From the NCBI RefSeq assembly GCF_018390605.1, contig NZ_JAHBGD010000024.1, forward strand, positions 620,001 to 684,000: a stretch of DNA of 64,000 nt, written 5' to 3'. The DNA is from Ancylobacter defluvii (GTDB taxonomy: Bacteria > Pseudomonadota > Alphaproteobacteria > Rhizobiales > Xanthobacteraceae). Under the pieces are notes generated by a model. The model did no database searches, was not told the origin of the DNA, and saw only the letters and a list, made by a program, of their open reading frames with translations. The translations under genes and the position numbers were made by a program. Numbering within the stretch: the first letter of the stretch is position 1; every line of letters begins with the position of its first letter. Of this stretch, positions 43,227 to 51,057 are shown in pieces.

Positions 43227-44096
43227 ATGTCCCTGTCCCCGCTTCCGCGCCTGATGATCGAGCCACTGGTCCGCGCCGCCTTCCTGGAGGATCTCGGCCG
43301 CGCCGGCGACATCACCACCGACGCGGTGATCCCGGCCGAGCTGCGGTTTTCGGCGGTGATCGGCAGCCGCCAGCCCGGCGTGCTCGCCGGCATCGACGTC
43401 GCGGCGCTGGCCTTCGAACTGATCGACCCGGCGCTGCGGATCGAGATCGTGCGCGGCGACGGCACGCCGGTGGCGCCCGGCGACGTGGTGCTGAAGGTGG
43501 AAGGCGCCGCGCGCTCCATCCTCACCGGCGAACGGGTGGCGCTCAATTTCGCCAGCCACCTCTCCGGTATCGCCACCGCCACCGCCTCGCTGGTCAGCGT
43601 GGCGCGCGCTCATGGCAAGGCGCAGGTGGTGTGCACCCGCAAGACCACGCCGGGGCTGCGGGCGCTGGAGAAGCACGCGGTGAAGGCCGGCGGCGGCTCC
43701 AACCACCGCTTCGGCCTCGACGATGCGGTGCTGATCAAGGACAACCACATCGCAGTGGCCGGCGGCGTCGCCACCGCCATCGCCCGTGCCCGCGCCCATG
43801 CCGGCCACATGGTGAAGATCGAGGTGGAGGTCGACACCCTCGCCCAGCTCGACGAGGCGATGGCGGCCGGGGTCGATGCGGTGCTGCTCGACAATATGGA
43901 CCCGGCGACGCTGACGGAAGCGGTGCGGATCGTCGGCGGCCGCGCCCTCACCGAGGCGTCGGGGCGCATCAATCGCGAGACCATCGGCGCGGTGGCGGCG
44001 AGCGGGGTCGACCTGATCTCGGTCGGCTGGATCACCCACAGCGCCCCGGTCCTCGACCTCGGGCTCGACGCGCTGGAGGTGGTAGCGGTCTCCTGA
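43227..44096 (+). CDS. nadC: Nicotinate-nucleotide pyrophosphorylase (quinolinate phosphoribosyltransferase)
   Basis: A 289-residue enzyme that converts quinolinate and PRPP to nicotinate mononucleotide with loss of CO2. Motifs are AFLEDLGRAGDITTDAVIP, ERVALNFASHLSGIATATAS, CTRKTTPGLRALEKHAVKAG (the basic quinolinate/PRPP site) and VLIKDNHIAVAGG, followed by EVEVDTLAQLDEAMAAGVDA. The start at 43227 is chosen because homologues begin near MSLSPLPRLMIEPLVRAAFL; the 30 residues upstream in frame are not conserved-looking. The gene ends nadABC. Confidence 0.95.
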   Translation: MSLSPLPRLMIEPLVRAAFLEDLGRAGDITTDAVIPAELRFSAVIGSRQPGVLAGIDVAALAFELIDPALRIEIVRGDGTPVAPGDVVLKVEGAARSILTGERVALNFASHLSGIATATASLVSVARAHGKAQVVCTRKTTPGLRALEKHAVKAGGGSNHRFGLDDAVLIKDNHIAVAGGVATAIARARAHAGHMVKIEVEVDTLAQLDEAMAAGVDAVLLDNMDPATLTEAVRIVGGRALTEASGRINRETIGAVAASGVDLISVGWITHSAPVLDLGLDALEVVAVS

Positions 44097-44127
44097 TCCG
44101 TTGATTTTAGTGGGATTGCCGCTGCTC

Positions 44128-44151
44128 TGCCCTTGAAACGGGCATGCTTTT
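44128..44151 (+). terminator. Weak terminator after nadC
   Basis: TGCCC (44128-44132) and GGGCA (44140-44144) enclose a 7-nt loop; TGCTTTT follows. It lies 32 bp after the nadC stop and just before the TATAAG box (44162-44167) that may serve the riboswitch transcript. Confidence 0.45.
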
Positions 44152-44184
44152 GTGCGATGCATATAAGGGTCTGCTAATGACCAT

Positions 44185-44404
44185 GCGGGAGAGATCGACC
44201 CTCCCTTCATGGATGCGTGCCGGCGCCGACGGAGCAACCCCCCAGGAAACTCTCAGGCAAAAGGACCGCGTGGTCAGGACGATCTGGAGAGAGGCGGCGG
44301 CGCCGTTCTAGCGCTCGTCGTCCACCGAAGGGGAAGCCCGGGAAGGCGACGGTCTGTCCGTCCATCTCGGGGCGAGCTCTCAGGTATCCGCGACAGATTG
44401 GGGA
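44185..44404 (+). ncRNA. Tandem glycine riboswitch
   Basis: Aptamer 1 spans about 44185-44292: GCGGGAGAG, then GCCGACGGAGCAA, AAACTCTCAGGCAAAAGGACC and CTGGAGAG, all in the consensus order. Aptamer 2 spans about 44310-44404: ACCGAAGGGGAAGCC, then GCTCTCAGGTATCCGCGACAGA and TTGGGG. The two are joined by a short linker, the cooperative arrangement typical of this class. The riboswitch ends 76 bp before the DadA-type gene and probably turns it on when glycine is plentiful. Confidence 0.93.
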
Positions 44405-44424
44405 CAGTCGGCTGAAACGCCAAA

Positions 44425-44440
44425 CATGCCTAGCGGCATG
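44425..44440 (+). promoter_or_regulatory. Candidate expression-platform hairpin
   Basis: CATGCC and GGCATG form a perfect 6-bp stem with a TAGC loop between the second aptamer and the GGGAGAG ribosome site. No T-tract follows, so control is more likely translational or Rho-linked than intrinsic termination. Confidence 0.45.
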
Positions 44441-44480
44441 GGCGAGGCAGCTTCGTCGTCCTCAAGCGCGGGAGAGCCCC

Positions 44481-45779
44481 ATGCGCAGCTTCGCCGTCAT
44501 CGGTGCCGGCATTACCGGTATCACCACAGCCTATTCCCTCATTCGCAAGGGTTATGACGTCACCGTCATCGACCGCCAGCGCTATCCGGCGATGGAGACC
44601 TCCTTCGCCAATGGCGGCCAGCTCTCGGCCTCCAATGCCGAGGTGTGGAACTCCTGGGCGACCGTGTTCAAGGGCATCAAATGGATGCTCACCCCGGACG
44701 CGCCGCTGCTGATGAACCCCAAGCCCTCCTGGCACAAATACAGCTGGATGGCCGAGTTCCTCGCCAATATCCCGAACTACCGCGCCAATACGGTGGAGAC
44801 CACCCGCCTCGCCATCGCCTCGCGCAAATACATGTTCGAGATCGCCGAGCGCGAGAAGATCGACTTCAACCTGGAAAAGCGCGGCATCCTGCACATCTAC
44901 CGCGACAAGGCGAGCTTCGAGGGCGCCGGCCGCGTCAGCCAGATGTATGCCGAAGGCGGATTGTCGCGCCGGCCGGTGACGCCGGACGAGATGCGCGGCC
45001 TCGAGCCGACGCTGCACGGCCATTACTACGGCGGCTACTTCACCGAATCCGATTCCACCGGCGACATCCATAAATTCACCCGCGGCCTCGCCGATGCGTG
45101 CAAGCGGCTCGGCGTCAGCTTCGTCAACGAAGCCACGGTGGAGAGCGTGACCCATACCGGCAAGGGCCGGGACGGCACCGGGATCGATATCGCCTTTTCC
45201 GTCGCCGCCAGCGACGAGAGCGGCCTCGCCACCCATGAGACCCGCTCCTTCGACGGCGTCGTGGTCTGCGCCGGCGTCGGCTCGCGCGACCTCGCCGCCA
45301 AGCTCGGCGACCGGGTGAACATCTACCCGGTGAAGGGCTACTCGATCACCGTGATGCTCGACGACGAGAAGAGCCAGAACGGCGCGCCCTGGGTGAGCCT
45401 GCTCGACGACAAGACCAAGATCGTCACCTCGCGCCTCGGCAAGGATCGCTTCCGCGTCGCCGGCACCGCCGAGTTCAACGGCGAGAACCGCGACATCCGC
45501 GACGACCGCGTGCGGCCGCTGATCGACTGGACCCGCCGGCTGTTCCCGGACGTGAACACCAGCCGCTGCGTGCCGTGGGCCGGCCTGCGGCCGATGCTGC
45601 CGAGCATGCTGCCGCGCGTCGGCGCCGGCAAGCTGCCGGGGGTGTTCTACAATACCGGCCACGGCCATCTCGGCTGGACGCTGTCGGCGGTCACCGCCGA
45701 GATGGTCGGCGAGAAGATCGCCGCCGCCCTGCCGGTGGAAGCGCCGGTTGCGGTGCCGTTCGCCATCGCGGCGGAGTGA
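44481..45779 (+). CDS. dadA: D-amino acid dehydrogenase small-subunit type flavoprotein, under glycine riboswitch control
   Basis: A 432-residue FAD enzyme of the DadA/glycine oxidase superfamily. The N-terminus, SFAVIGAGITGITTAYSLIR, is the FAD site. ETSFANGGQLSASNAEVWNS is the DadA active-site signature, followed by LTPDAPLLMNPKPSWHKYSW, with the C-terminal PWAGLRPMLPSMLPRVGAGK and NTGHGHLGWTLSAV also DadA-like. DadA oxidises D-alanine and other D-amino acids in the membrane; the riboswitch suggests that glycine, or something made from it, is the relevant substrate here. The ATG has GGGAGAG upstream. No alanine racemase gene is adjacent, unlike E. coli dadAX. Confidence 0.9.
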   Translation: MRSFAVIGAGITGITTAYSLIRKGYDVTVIDRQRYPAMETSFANGGQLSASNAEVWNSWATVFKGIKWMLTPDAPLLMNPKPSWHKYSWMAEFLANIPNYRANTVETTRLAIASRKYMFEIAEREKIDFNLEKRGILHIYRDKASFEGAGRVSQMYAEGGLSRRPVTPDEMRGLEPTLHGHYYGGYFTESDSTGDIHKFTRGLADACKRLGVSFVNEATVESVTHTGKGRDGTGIDIAFSVAASDESGLATHETRSFDGVVVCAGVGSRDLAAKLGDRVNIYPVKGYSITVMLDDEKSQNGAPWVSLLDDKTKIVTSRLGKDRFRVAGTAEFNGENRDIRDDRVRPLIDWTRRLFPDVNTSRCVPWAGLRPMLPSMLPRVGAGKLPGVFYNTGHGHLGWTLSAVTAEMVGEKIAAALPVEAPVAVPFAIAAE

Positions 45780-45801
45780 GGATGGGCCGACCGTAGTAGA
45801 A

Positions 45802-45834
45802 TCACAATTGCGGGCGAGACGCCCGCAATTGTGA
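45802..45834. terminator. Long symmetric hairpin after dadA
   Basis: TCACAATTGCGGGC (45802-45815) and GCCCGCAATTGTGA (45821-45834) are perfect 14-bp arms with a GAGAC loop, starting 22 bp after the dadA stop and ending 10 bp before the stop of the small convergent gene. No T-run, but the stem strength and convergent position suit a bidirectional terminator; it also marks the left edge of the atypical 46-48 kb locus. Confidence 0.75.
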
Positions 45835-45844
45835 CAAATTGGCC

Positions 45845-46006
45845 TCACTCCGATCGACTTAACACGACAGTCAATCCTGCAAAGACAACGGCAGCAGCCA
45901 ACGCCCAAATGCCATGGGTCAGCCCCCCGTTCTCAAACAAGTTGATCGCCATATCGGAGAAAGCGGCCGCAAGCACAGCAAAAGCTATGTGGGACTTGGC
46001 GCGCAT
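45845..46006 (-). CDS. Tiny two-helix membrane protein, divergent from the unknown 606-aa gene
   Basis: A predicted 53-residue protein, MRAKSHIAFAVLAAAFSDMA then INLFENGGLTHGIWALAAAV, with two hydrophobic stretches (IAFAVLAAAFS and GIWALAAAVVFAGLTVVL) and a short charged tail. The ATG at 46006 has AGGTG upstream; a 27-residue longer frame starts at 46087 but would overlap the divergent promoter. No family is recognised. It starts 109 bp from the large atypical gene on the opposite strand, so the two may share a control region. Confidence 0.45.
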   Translation of the reverse strand: MRAKSHIAFAVLAAAFSDMAINLFENGGLTHGIWALAAAVVFAGLTVVLSRSE

Positions 46007-46115
46007 ATCGAGCACCTGTATCTTGGGTTGAGGTGCCGTGAGTTTGACTGCACCGAAGCGCAATTGGCATGCAAGCGGGCGCAACATCGCGAAGCGCGGC
46101 GCAAGGGAGCGAAAC

Positions 46116-47936
46116 GTGTCGGCGCTGCTACGTTTCGCTTCACTTCTTGATCGTCACTTGAGCAATGGCTCGCGCCCGGGGAAGACCAGCGCGGAACCGT
46201 GGACCAATGTCGACTTTGCAAAGAACGTGACTGGTACCCACGATAAGGGTAGCGATTTTGTCTCGGATCGGAGTGTAGCGAACTGGCGTAAGGGCCAAGC
46301 CCTGCCATCGGCAATCGAACCAATTCTCAATGCGCTTTTCGGAACAAAGGGGTTCAATCCTTCCGAACGTGAAGAACTGCGACAAAGCTACCTCGATGCA
46401 AAGCGTGAGCGGGCCAACAAGATTCTCGCGCAGACAGAACCTGATCCTGCGGGAGCGACATGGGTCGCTCGCGATGATCAGTTCATTATCGATCGCTCCG
46501 CACAATCATCGGACGTGCAGGCTGCTGCGGATCCGCTCATCCAGCAGCAGCAGATGATGCTCCGTATCTTCACGGCAGATTTGGTGGAGGAAACTAGAAG
46601 GCTGGGAAACTCCCCTACGTGGTCAAGATTGCATCCGGCCGCCTATGCATTTCTAGCAATCGTGAACGAAAATCCGCAGCAAGTGCCGCAGCACCTCGGA
46701 TCGGCATACGGCTGGATGCTGCGGCTGGGTCGCTGCTTGGAGACCCACAAGGAACTCGAAACGACCCCTGATTTCACCCATAGCCCACTCGACCCCGTGA
46801 TTAGTGCGTCGCTTCGCGACGTTGTTCGCATAGGTGCGCCCTGGTTACGGAATTTTCCGACAGCCGCGAAGTGGGACGATGAAGCCGGCAAAATGCTGGG
46901 ACGGCCCGACATGTATAAGCCTGCACTCAATTTTACACGAATTGCCCGGGCTAAACTTGCGATTTCGGAAGATGACGCGCGTGAGATAGACCATCTCGCG
47001 GAAACTGCGGCTTCTGGCGGCGTTCTTGGTGGAAAATCCAACGCCCGAACTGTTGCGACCGCCAATAACCTGCTTATCGCCGGAGCGGCAGTTGTTGAAC
47101 CTCAAGCGGCATCGACACTCGCCAAGCGGGCACTGGAAACACTCGTAGCGGCTGAAAAAGACGTAGCCGCGCTTGCTGCCGATCAACCCGCAGAATTACG
47201 AGATGTACTTTTATCTGTCATAGAATCTGAGACAACACAGAATATAATAAAAATTAATGATTATCAATCAACCAAAATTGATTATACAGATGAAATTTCG
47301 GAAAATAATTTTTATATAAACACTTTCCATTGGAATATTTTGAAATCAAATACAAATTGCTTCCTACCAAATCTCGTAAATATACTCGACCGAGAAGACA
47401 TAAGAAGTCATTATATATCCGAATCTGCTATTAGAGCAGGAATTAAGAAAATTTCTACTCGCATGATAGATGGAGTCAGAAATTTTACAGCGATATCGTA
47501 TTCAAAAGCTCAAGAAATAATATTTGCGTACATGAAAATTCGAGAAGAATATGCTATGATTCGTGAAGAATTTTCTTCTCTTCCCATTATTTATGAAAGA
47601 GACATCGTAATTGCTCCATTTATGCTGGTTAATTTGTCTAAATATCTTGAAGTTGCCAACATGACACCGGCCATCCTAGCAGCTTCAAGTGGCGTTTCTC
47701 GAGGCGCCATCTCGCATGCGTTGGAGAATACCAAGGGAGTATGTGGTCGCGTTTCAGGCGGAATTGCCCATGCGATCCACAACACTCTGCTGCCGTTGTG
47801 TCCGGGTCTGCCGGCCCTTGCGGTGTTCGCAGACACAAGTCCGTTTGGCATCAAGCATGTTCCGGGCACGCCCTTTACGTTAAACGATCTGCTGCTGCCG
47901 CTGCCTAGGCCGTTGCCGGCAGAATGGAGGAGGTGA
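46116..47936 (+). CDS. Unrecognised 606-residue protein with N-terminal helix-turn-helix-like domain
   Basis: No established family is recognised. Residues 4-75 resemble a DNA-binding or effector-associated fold: RFASLLDRHLSNGSRPGKTS, then WTNVDFAKNVTG and VSDRSVANWRKGQALPSAIE. I have seen similar N-termini fused to other domains in alphaproteobacteria. A helical middle follows (about 90-370: LHPAAYAFLAIVNENPQQVP, GGKSNARTVATANNLLIAGA). Codons 368-515 are strikingly AT-rich and rich in Ile, Asn, Lys and Tyr. Near the C-terminus (about 518-555) YLEVANMTPAILAASSGVSR then GAISHALENTKGV looks like a second helix-turn-helix. A GTG start at 46116 with AAGGGAG upstream is preferred over the GTG at 46038. 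It could be a signalling, regulatory or defence protein; function unknown. Confidence 0.6.
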   Translation: MSALLRFASLLDRHLSNGSRPGKTSAEPWTNVDFAKNVTGTHDKGSDFVSDRSVANWRKGQALPSAIEPILNALFGTKGFNPSEREELRQSYLDAKRERANKILAQTEPDPAGATWVARDDQFIIDRSAQSSDVQAAADPLIQQQQMMLRIFTADLVEETRRLGNSPTWSRLHPAAYAFLAIVNENPQQVPQHLGSAYGWMLRLGRCLETHKELETTPDFTHSPLDPVISASLRDVVRIGAPWLRNFPTAAKWDDEAGKMLGRPDMYKPALNFTRIARAKLAISEDDAREIDHLAETAASGGVLGGKSNARTVATANNLLIAGAAVVEPQAASTLAKRALETLVAAEKDVAALAADQPAELRDVLLSVIESETTQNIIKINDYQSTKIDYTDEISENNFYINTFHWNILKSNTNCFLPNLVNILDREDIRSHYISESAIRAGIKKISTRMIDGVRNFTAISYSKAQEIIFAYMKIREEYAMIREEFSSLPIIYERDIVIAPFMLVNLSKYLEVANMTPAILAASSGVSRGAISHALENTKGVCGRVSGGIAHAIHNTLLPLCPGLPALAVFADTSPFGIKHVPGTPFTLNDLLLPLPRPLPAEWRR

Positions 47937-47953
47937 GGACAAAGACGCCCCCC

Positions 47954-50566
47954 TCACACCCTTGCCGCCCTGAGCCGCAGCGCATTGGCGATGACGCTGA
48001 CCGAGGACAGCGACATGGCGAGCGCCGCCACCATCGGCGACAGCAGAAGGCCGAAGATCGGGTAGAGCACGCCCGCCGCGATCGGCACGCCGCCGGCATT
48101 GTAGACGAAGGCGAAGAACAGGTTCTGCCGGATGTTGGCCATCGTCGCCGCCGAAAGGCGCCGCGCCTTGACGATGCCCATCAGGTCGCCCTTGAGCAGC
48201 GTCACCCCGGCACTCTCGATGGCGACATCGGTGCCGTGGCCCATGGCGATGCCGACATCGGCCGCCGCCAGCGCCGGCGCGTCGTTCACCCCGTCGCCGG
48301 CCATGGCGACGACGCGGCCCTCGCGCTTCAGCCGGGCGACCACATTCGCCTTGTCCTCCGGCGACACCTCCGCCTCGACATCCTTGATGCCGAGGCGCGC
48401 CGCCACCGCCTGCGCAGTGGTGCGGTTGTCGCCGGTGAGCATGACGACGCGCACGCCATCCGCCGCCAGCGCCTTGAGCGCGGCGGGCGTGGTGTCCTTC
48501 ACCTTGTCGGCGATGGCGAGGATGGCGGCCGGCTTGCCGTTCACCGCCAGATAGATGGCGCTGGCGCCGTCCTTGCGCAGCACGTCGGCGCGGGCGGCCA
48601 GCGACGACACGTCGATGCCGAGGCCCGACAGGAAGCCGGCCGAGCCGATCATCACCCGCTTGCCCTCGACCAGGCCATAGGCGCCCTTGCCGACCGGCGA
48701 ATCGAAGCCGCGCACCTTGGGCAGATCGAGGCCGCGCGCCTTCGCCGCCTCGACGATCGCATGGGCGAGCGGATGCTCCGAGGGTGCCTCGACAGCGGCG
48801 GCGAGCCGCAGCGCGCCGGCCTCGTCGAAGCCATCAGCCGGCTCGATGACTATGAGGCTGGGCCGCCCTTCGGTGAGCGTGCCGGTCTTGTCGACGACGA
48901 GGGTATCCACCGAAGCCAACCGTTCCAGTGCCTCGGCGTTCTTGATCAGCACGCCCATCTGCGCGCCGCGCCCCACCCCGACCATGATCGACATCGGCGT
49001 CGCCAGCCCCAGCGCGCAGGGGCAGGCGATGATCAGCACCGCCACCGCGGCGATCAGGCCATGGGCGAATTTCGGATCCGGCCCGAACAGCGCCCAGGCG
49101 GCGAAGGCGATGAGCGCGCACAGCACCACCAGCGGCACGAACCAGCCGGCGACGCGGTCGGCGAGGCGCTGGATCGGCGCGCGCGAGCGCTGCGCCTCGG
49201 CCACCATCTGCACGATGCGGGCGAGCATGGTGTCGCGGCCGACCTTCTGGGCGATCATGACGAGGCCGCCGGAGCGGTTCAGCGTGCCGCCGATCAGCTT
49301 GTCGCCGGTGCTCTTGGTGACCGGCATGGATTCGCCGGTGACCAGGCTCTCGTCGAGCGCCGAGCGGCCCTCTTCCACCGTGCCGTCGACCGGCACCTTC
49401 TCGCCGGGGCGCACGCGCAGACGGTCGCCGACGGCGATGGCGTCGAGCGGCACCTCCTCCTCCGAGCCGTCTTCGTTCAGGCGGCGGGCGGTCTTGGGGG
49501 CGAGATCGAGCAGCGCCTTCAGGGCGCCGGAGGTCTGCTCGCGGGCGCGCAGTTCCAGCACCTGCCCGAGCAGCACCAGCACGGTGATGACGGCGGCGGC
49601 CTCGAAATACACCGCCACCGTGCCATCGGCGGCGCGGAAGGCGGCGGGGAACACGCTCGGCGCCAGCACGGCGACGAGGCTGTAGATGTAAGCGACGCCG
49701 GTGCCCAGCGCGATCAGCGTGAACATGTTGAGGTTGCGGGTGACCAGCGAATCCCAGCCGCGCTGGAAGAACGGCCAGCCGGCCCACAGCACCACCGGAG
49801 TCGCTAGCGCCAGCTGGATCCAGTTTGAGAATTCCGGGGGCACCAGATGGTGCAGCGCCGGCACCAGATGCGCGCCCATCTCCAGCGCGAAGACCGGCAC
49901 GGCCAGCGCGAGGCCGACCCAGAAGCGCCGGGTCATGTCGATCAGTTCATGGTTCGGCCCGTCATCGAGGCTGACCAGCATGGGTTCGAGCGCCATGCCG
50001 CAGATCGGGCAGGAACCGGGCCCGATCTGGCGGATCTCCGGGTGCATCGGGCAGGTATATTCGGTGCCTTCGGGCACCGGCGCGGCCGGCGCCTTGTCGC
50101 CAAGGTATTTTTGCGGGTCGGCGATGAACTTCGTCCGGCAGCCGGCCGAGCAGAAATAATAGGTGAGGCCGTTATGGTCGGCCTTCAGCGTCGCGGTGTG
50201 CGGATCGACATCCATGCCGCAGACCGGGTCCTTGGCCATGTGGGATGCCTCGCCGGTGGCACCCGCCGGAGCGGCATGGCTATGGCCGTGCAGGTGGTCG
50301 TGGCTGTGGCCGTGAGTGTGTCCGTGAGTGTGTCCGTGCGGATGTCCGTGATCGTGCGAATGGGCATGAGCCTGCGCATCGTCATGATCATGATGCCCGC
50401 CGCAGCAGGAGCCGGACGTGTCCGCCTTCTCCGCAGCCGGCGCGGAAGCGTGCCCGCCACAGCAGGCGGACGCCTGCTCTTTCGGCTTCGGGGCGGCATG
50501 TCCGCCGCAGCACGACGCGCCCTCGCCCGGCGCGCGGGCCGCATGATCGTGATCGCCGTGAGCCAT
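47954..50566 (-). CDS. copA: Copper-translocating P1B-type ATPase with His-rich N-terminus and YHS domain
   Basis: An 870-residue inner-membrane copper exporter. The N-terminus holds three CCGGH motifs and a long His/Asp run (about residues 55-97). A YHS domain follows ([20 protein letters not shown], then [12 protein letters not shown]), then a heavy-metal-binding YTCPMHPEI...[11 protein letters not shown] motif. The ATPase core has [10 protein letters not shown] near residue 514, DKTGTLTEG near 556, SEHPLAHAI and [16 protein letters not shown] near 755. About eight helices are expected. An AAGGAGGA ribosome site precedes the ATG. It is divergent from csoR and shares its operators. The usual CxxC ferredoxin-like domains are absent and replaced by YHS and His-rich sequence. 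Confidence 0.94.
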   Translation of the reverse strand: MAHGDHDHAARAPGEGASCCGGHAAPKPKEQASACCGGHASAPAAEKADTSGSCCGGHHDHDDAQAHAHSHDHGHPHGHTHGHTHGHSHDHLHGHSHAAPAGATGEASHMAKDPVCGMDVDPHTATLKADHNGLTYYFCSAGCRTKFIADPQKYLGDKAPAAPVPEGTEYTCPMHPEIRQIGPGSCPICGMALEPMLVSLDDGPNHELIDMTRRFWVGLALAVPVFALEMGAHLVPALHHLVPPEFSNWIQLALATPVVLWAGWPFFQRGWDSLVTRNLNMFTLIALGTGVAYIYSLVAVLAPSVFPAAFRAADGTVAVYFEAAAVITVLVLLGQVLELRAREQTSGALKALLDLAPKTARRLNEDGSEEEVPLDAIAVGDRLRVRPGEKVPVDGTVEEGRSALDESLVTGESMPVTKSTGDKLIGGTLNRSGGLVMIAQKVGRDTMLARIVQMVAEAQRSRAPIQRLADRVAGWFVPLVVLCALIAFAAWALFGPDPKFAHGLIAAVAVLIIACPCALGLATPMSIMVGVGRGAQMGVLIKNAEALERLASVDTLVVDKTGTLTEGRPSLIVIEPADGFDEAGALRLAAAVEAPSEHPLAHAIVEAAKARGLDLPKVRGFDSPVGKGAYGLVEGKRVMIGSAGFLSGLGIDVSSLAARADVLRKDGASAIYLAVNGKPAAILAIADKVKDTTPAALKALAADGVRVVMLTGDNRTTAQAVAARLGIKDVEAEVSPEDKANVVARLKREGRVVAMAGDGVNDAPALAAADVGIAMGHGTDVAIESAGVTLLKGDLMGIVKARRLSAATMANIRQNLFFAFVYNAGGVPIAAGVLYPIFGLLLSPMVAALAMSLSSVSVIANALRLRAARV

Positions 50567-50579
50567 CGCTATCCTCCTT

Positions 50580-50596
50580 ATACCCCACCCGGGTAT
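50580..50596. promoter_or_regulatory. CsoR-type operator 1
   Basis: ATACCC-CACCC-GGGTAT, two 6-bp arms with a 5-bp spacer, sits between copA and csoR and is read by either gene. It resembles known CsoR boxes rich in TACCC/GGGTA. It begins 14 bp upstream of the copA start. Confidence 0.75.
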
Positions 50597-50610
50597 CAGA
50601 CACTTGCGAT

Positions 50611-50631
50611 ATATACCCCCTTAGGGTATAT
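50611..50631. promoter_or_regulatory. CsoR-type operator 2
   Basis: ATATACCC-CCTTA-GGGTATAT, perfect 8-bp arms with a 5-bp spacer, just before the csoR start. With the site at 50580 it makes a two-operator divergent control region in which CsoR would repress both genes until copper binds. Confidence 0.8.
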
Positions 50632-50638
50632 GACAAGC

Positions 50639-50914
50639 ATGCAGAACGACGCGCGCAGTTCCTGTCTGAAACGCCTTAGCCGCATCGAGGGCCAGGTGCG
50701 GGGGATCTCCCGCATGGTGGAGGACAACCGCTATTGCATCGACATCGTCACCCAGGTGGCGGCGGTGCGGGCGGCGCTGAAACGGGTGGAGGAGGAGGTG
50801 CTGCGCGACCATGTCGCGCATTGCGTCGAGCACGCCATTGCCTCCGGCGACCCGGACGAGCAGCGCCGCAAGATCACCGAACTGGTGGAGACGCTCGGCA
50901 AGGTGAACGGGTGA
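50639..50914 (+). CDS. csoR: CsoR/RcnR-family copper-sensing repressor
   Basis: A 91-residue all-helical repressor of the DUF156 family. LKRLSRIEGQVRGISRMVED is the basic DNA-contacting helix and family signature. Metal-ligand positions are the Cys in NRYCIDIVTQ, the His in LRDHVAHCVEHAI and the Cys two residues beyond it, the C-H-C set of Cu(I)-sensing CsoR rather than the H-C-H-H set of RcnR. An alternative ATG at 50630 would add three residues (MTS) but overlaps operator 2. It is divergent from the copper ATPase and almost certainly controls it and itself. Confidence 0.92.
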   Translation: MQNDARSSCLKRLSRIEGQVRGISRMVEDNRYCIDIVTQVAAVRAALKRVEEEVLRDHVAHCVEHAIASGDPDEQRRKITELVETLGKVNG

Positions 50915-50958
50915 GCGGCAGCCTTCGCTCTCGTGCGGCACTATCCGTCCAAGGCCAG

Positions 50959-51014
50959 GTCATCGCCGGACTTGATCCGAGGCGTGGATGCCCGGGCCGA
51001 GCCCGGGCATGACG
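50959..51014. repeat. GTCAT...ATGAC inverted intergenic repeat
   Basis: GTCATCGCCGGACTTGATCC, then CGTGGATGCCCGGGCCGAGCCCGGGCATGACG, with the perfect arm pair TGCCCGGGC and GCCCGGGCA. It shares its right half with the element at 21091-21122. It lies between csoR and the convergent glycoside hydrolase gene. Confidence 0.75.
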
Positions 51015-51057
51015 GAGTTCCGGCGGCGCCCCTTTTAGGAAGACCGTCAGGGGCGCT

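Noticed and set aside
41403-44237. Minus-strand open frame of 944 codons
   Set aside because: Antisense to nadB, nadC and the glycine riboswitch; low-complexity Gly/Arg/Ala/His translation.
46038-46115. Upstream GTG start for the 606-aa gene
   Set aside because: GAGGTGCC lies near it, but the 26 extra residues look unconserved and would cover the whole shared promoter region; the GTG at 46116 has AAGGGAG at ideal distance.
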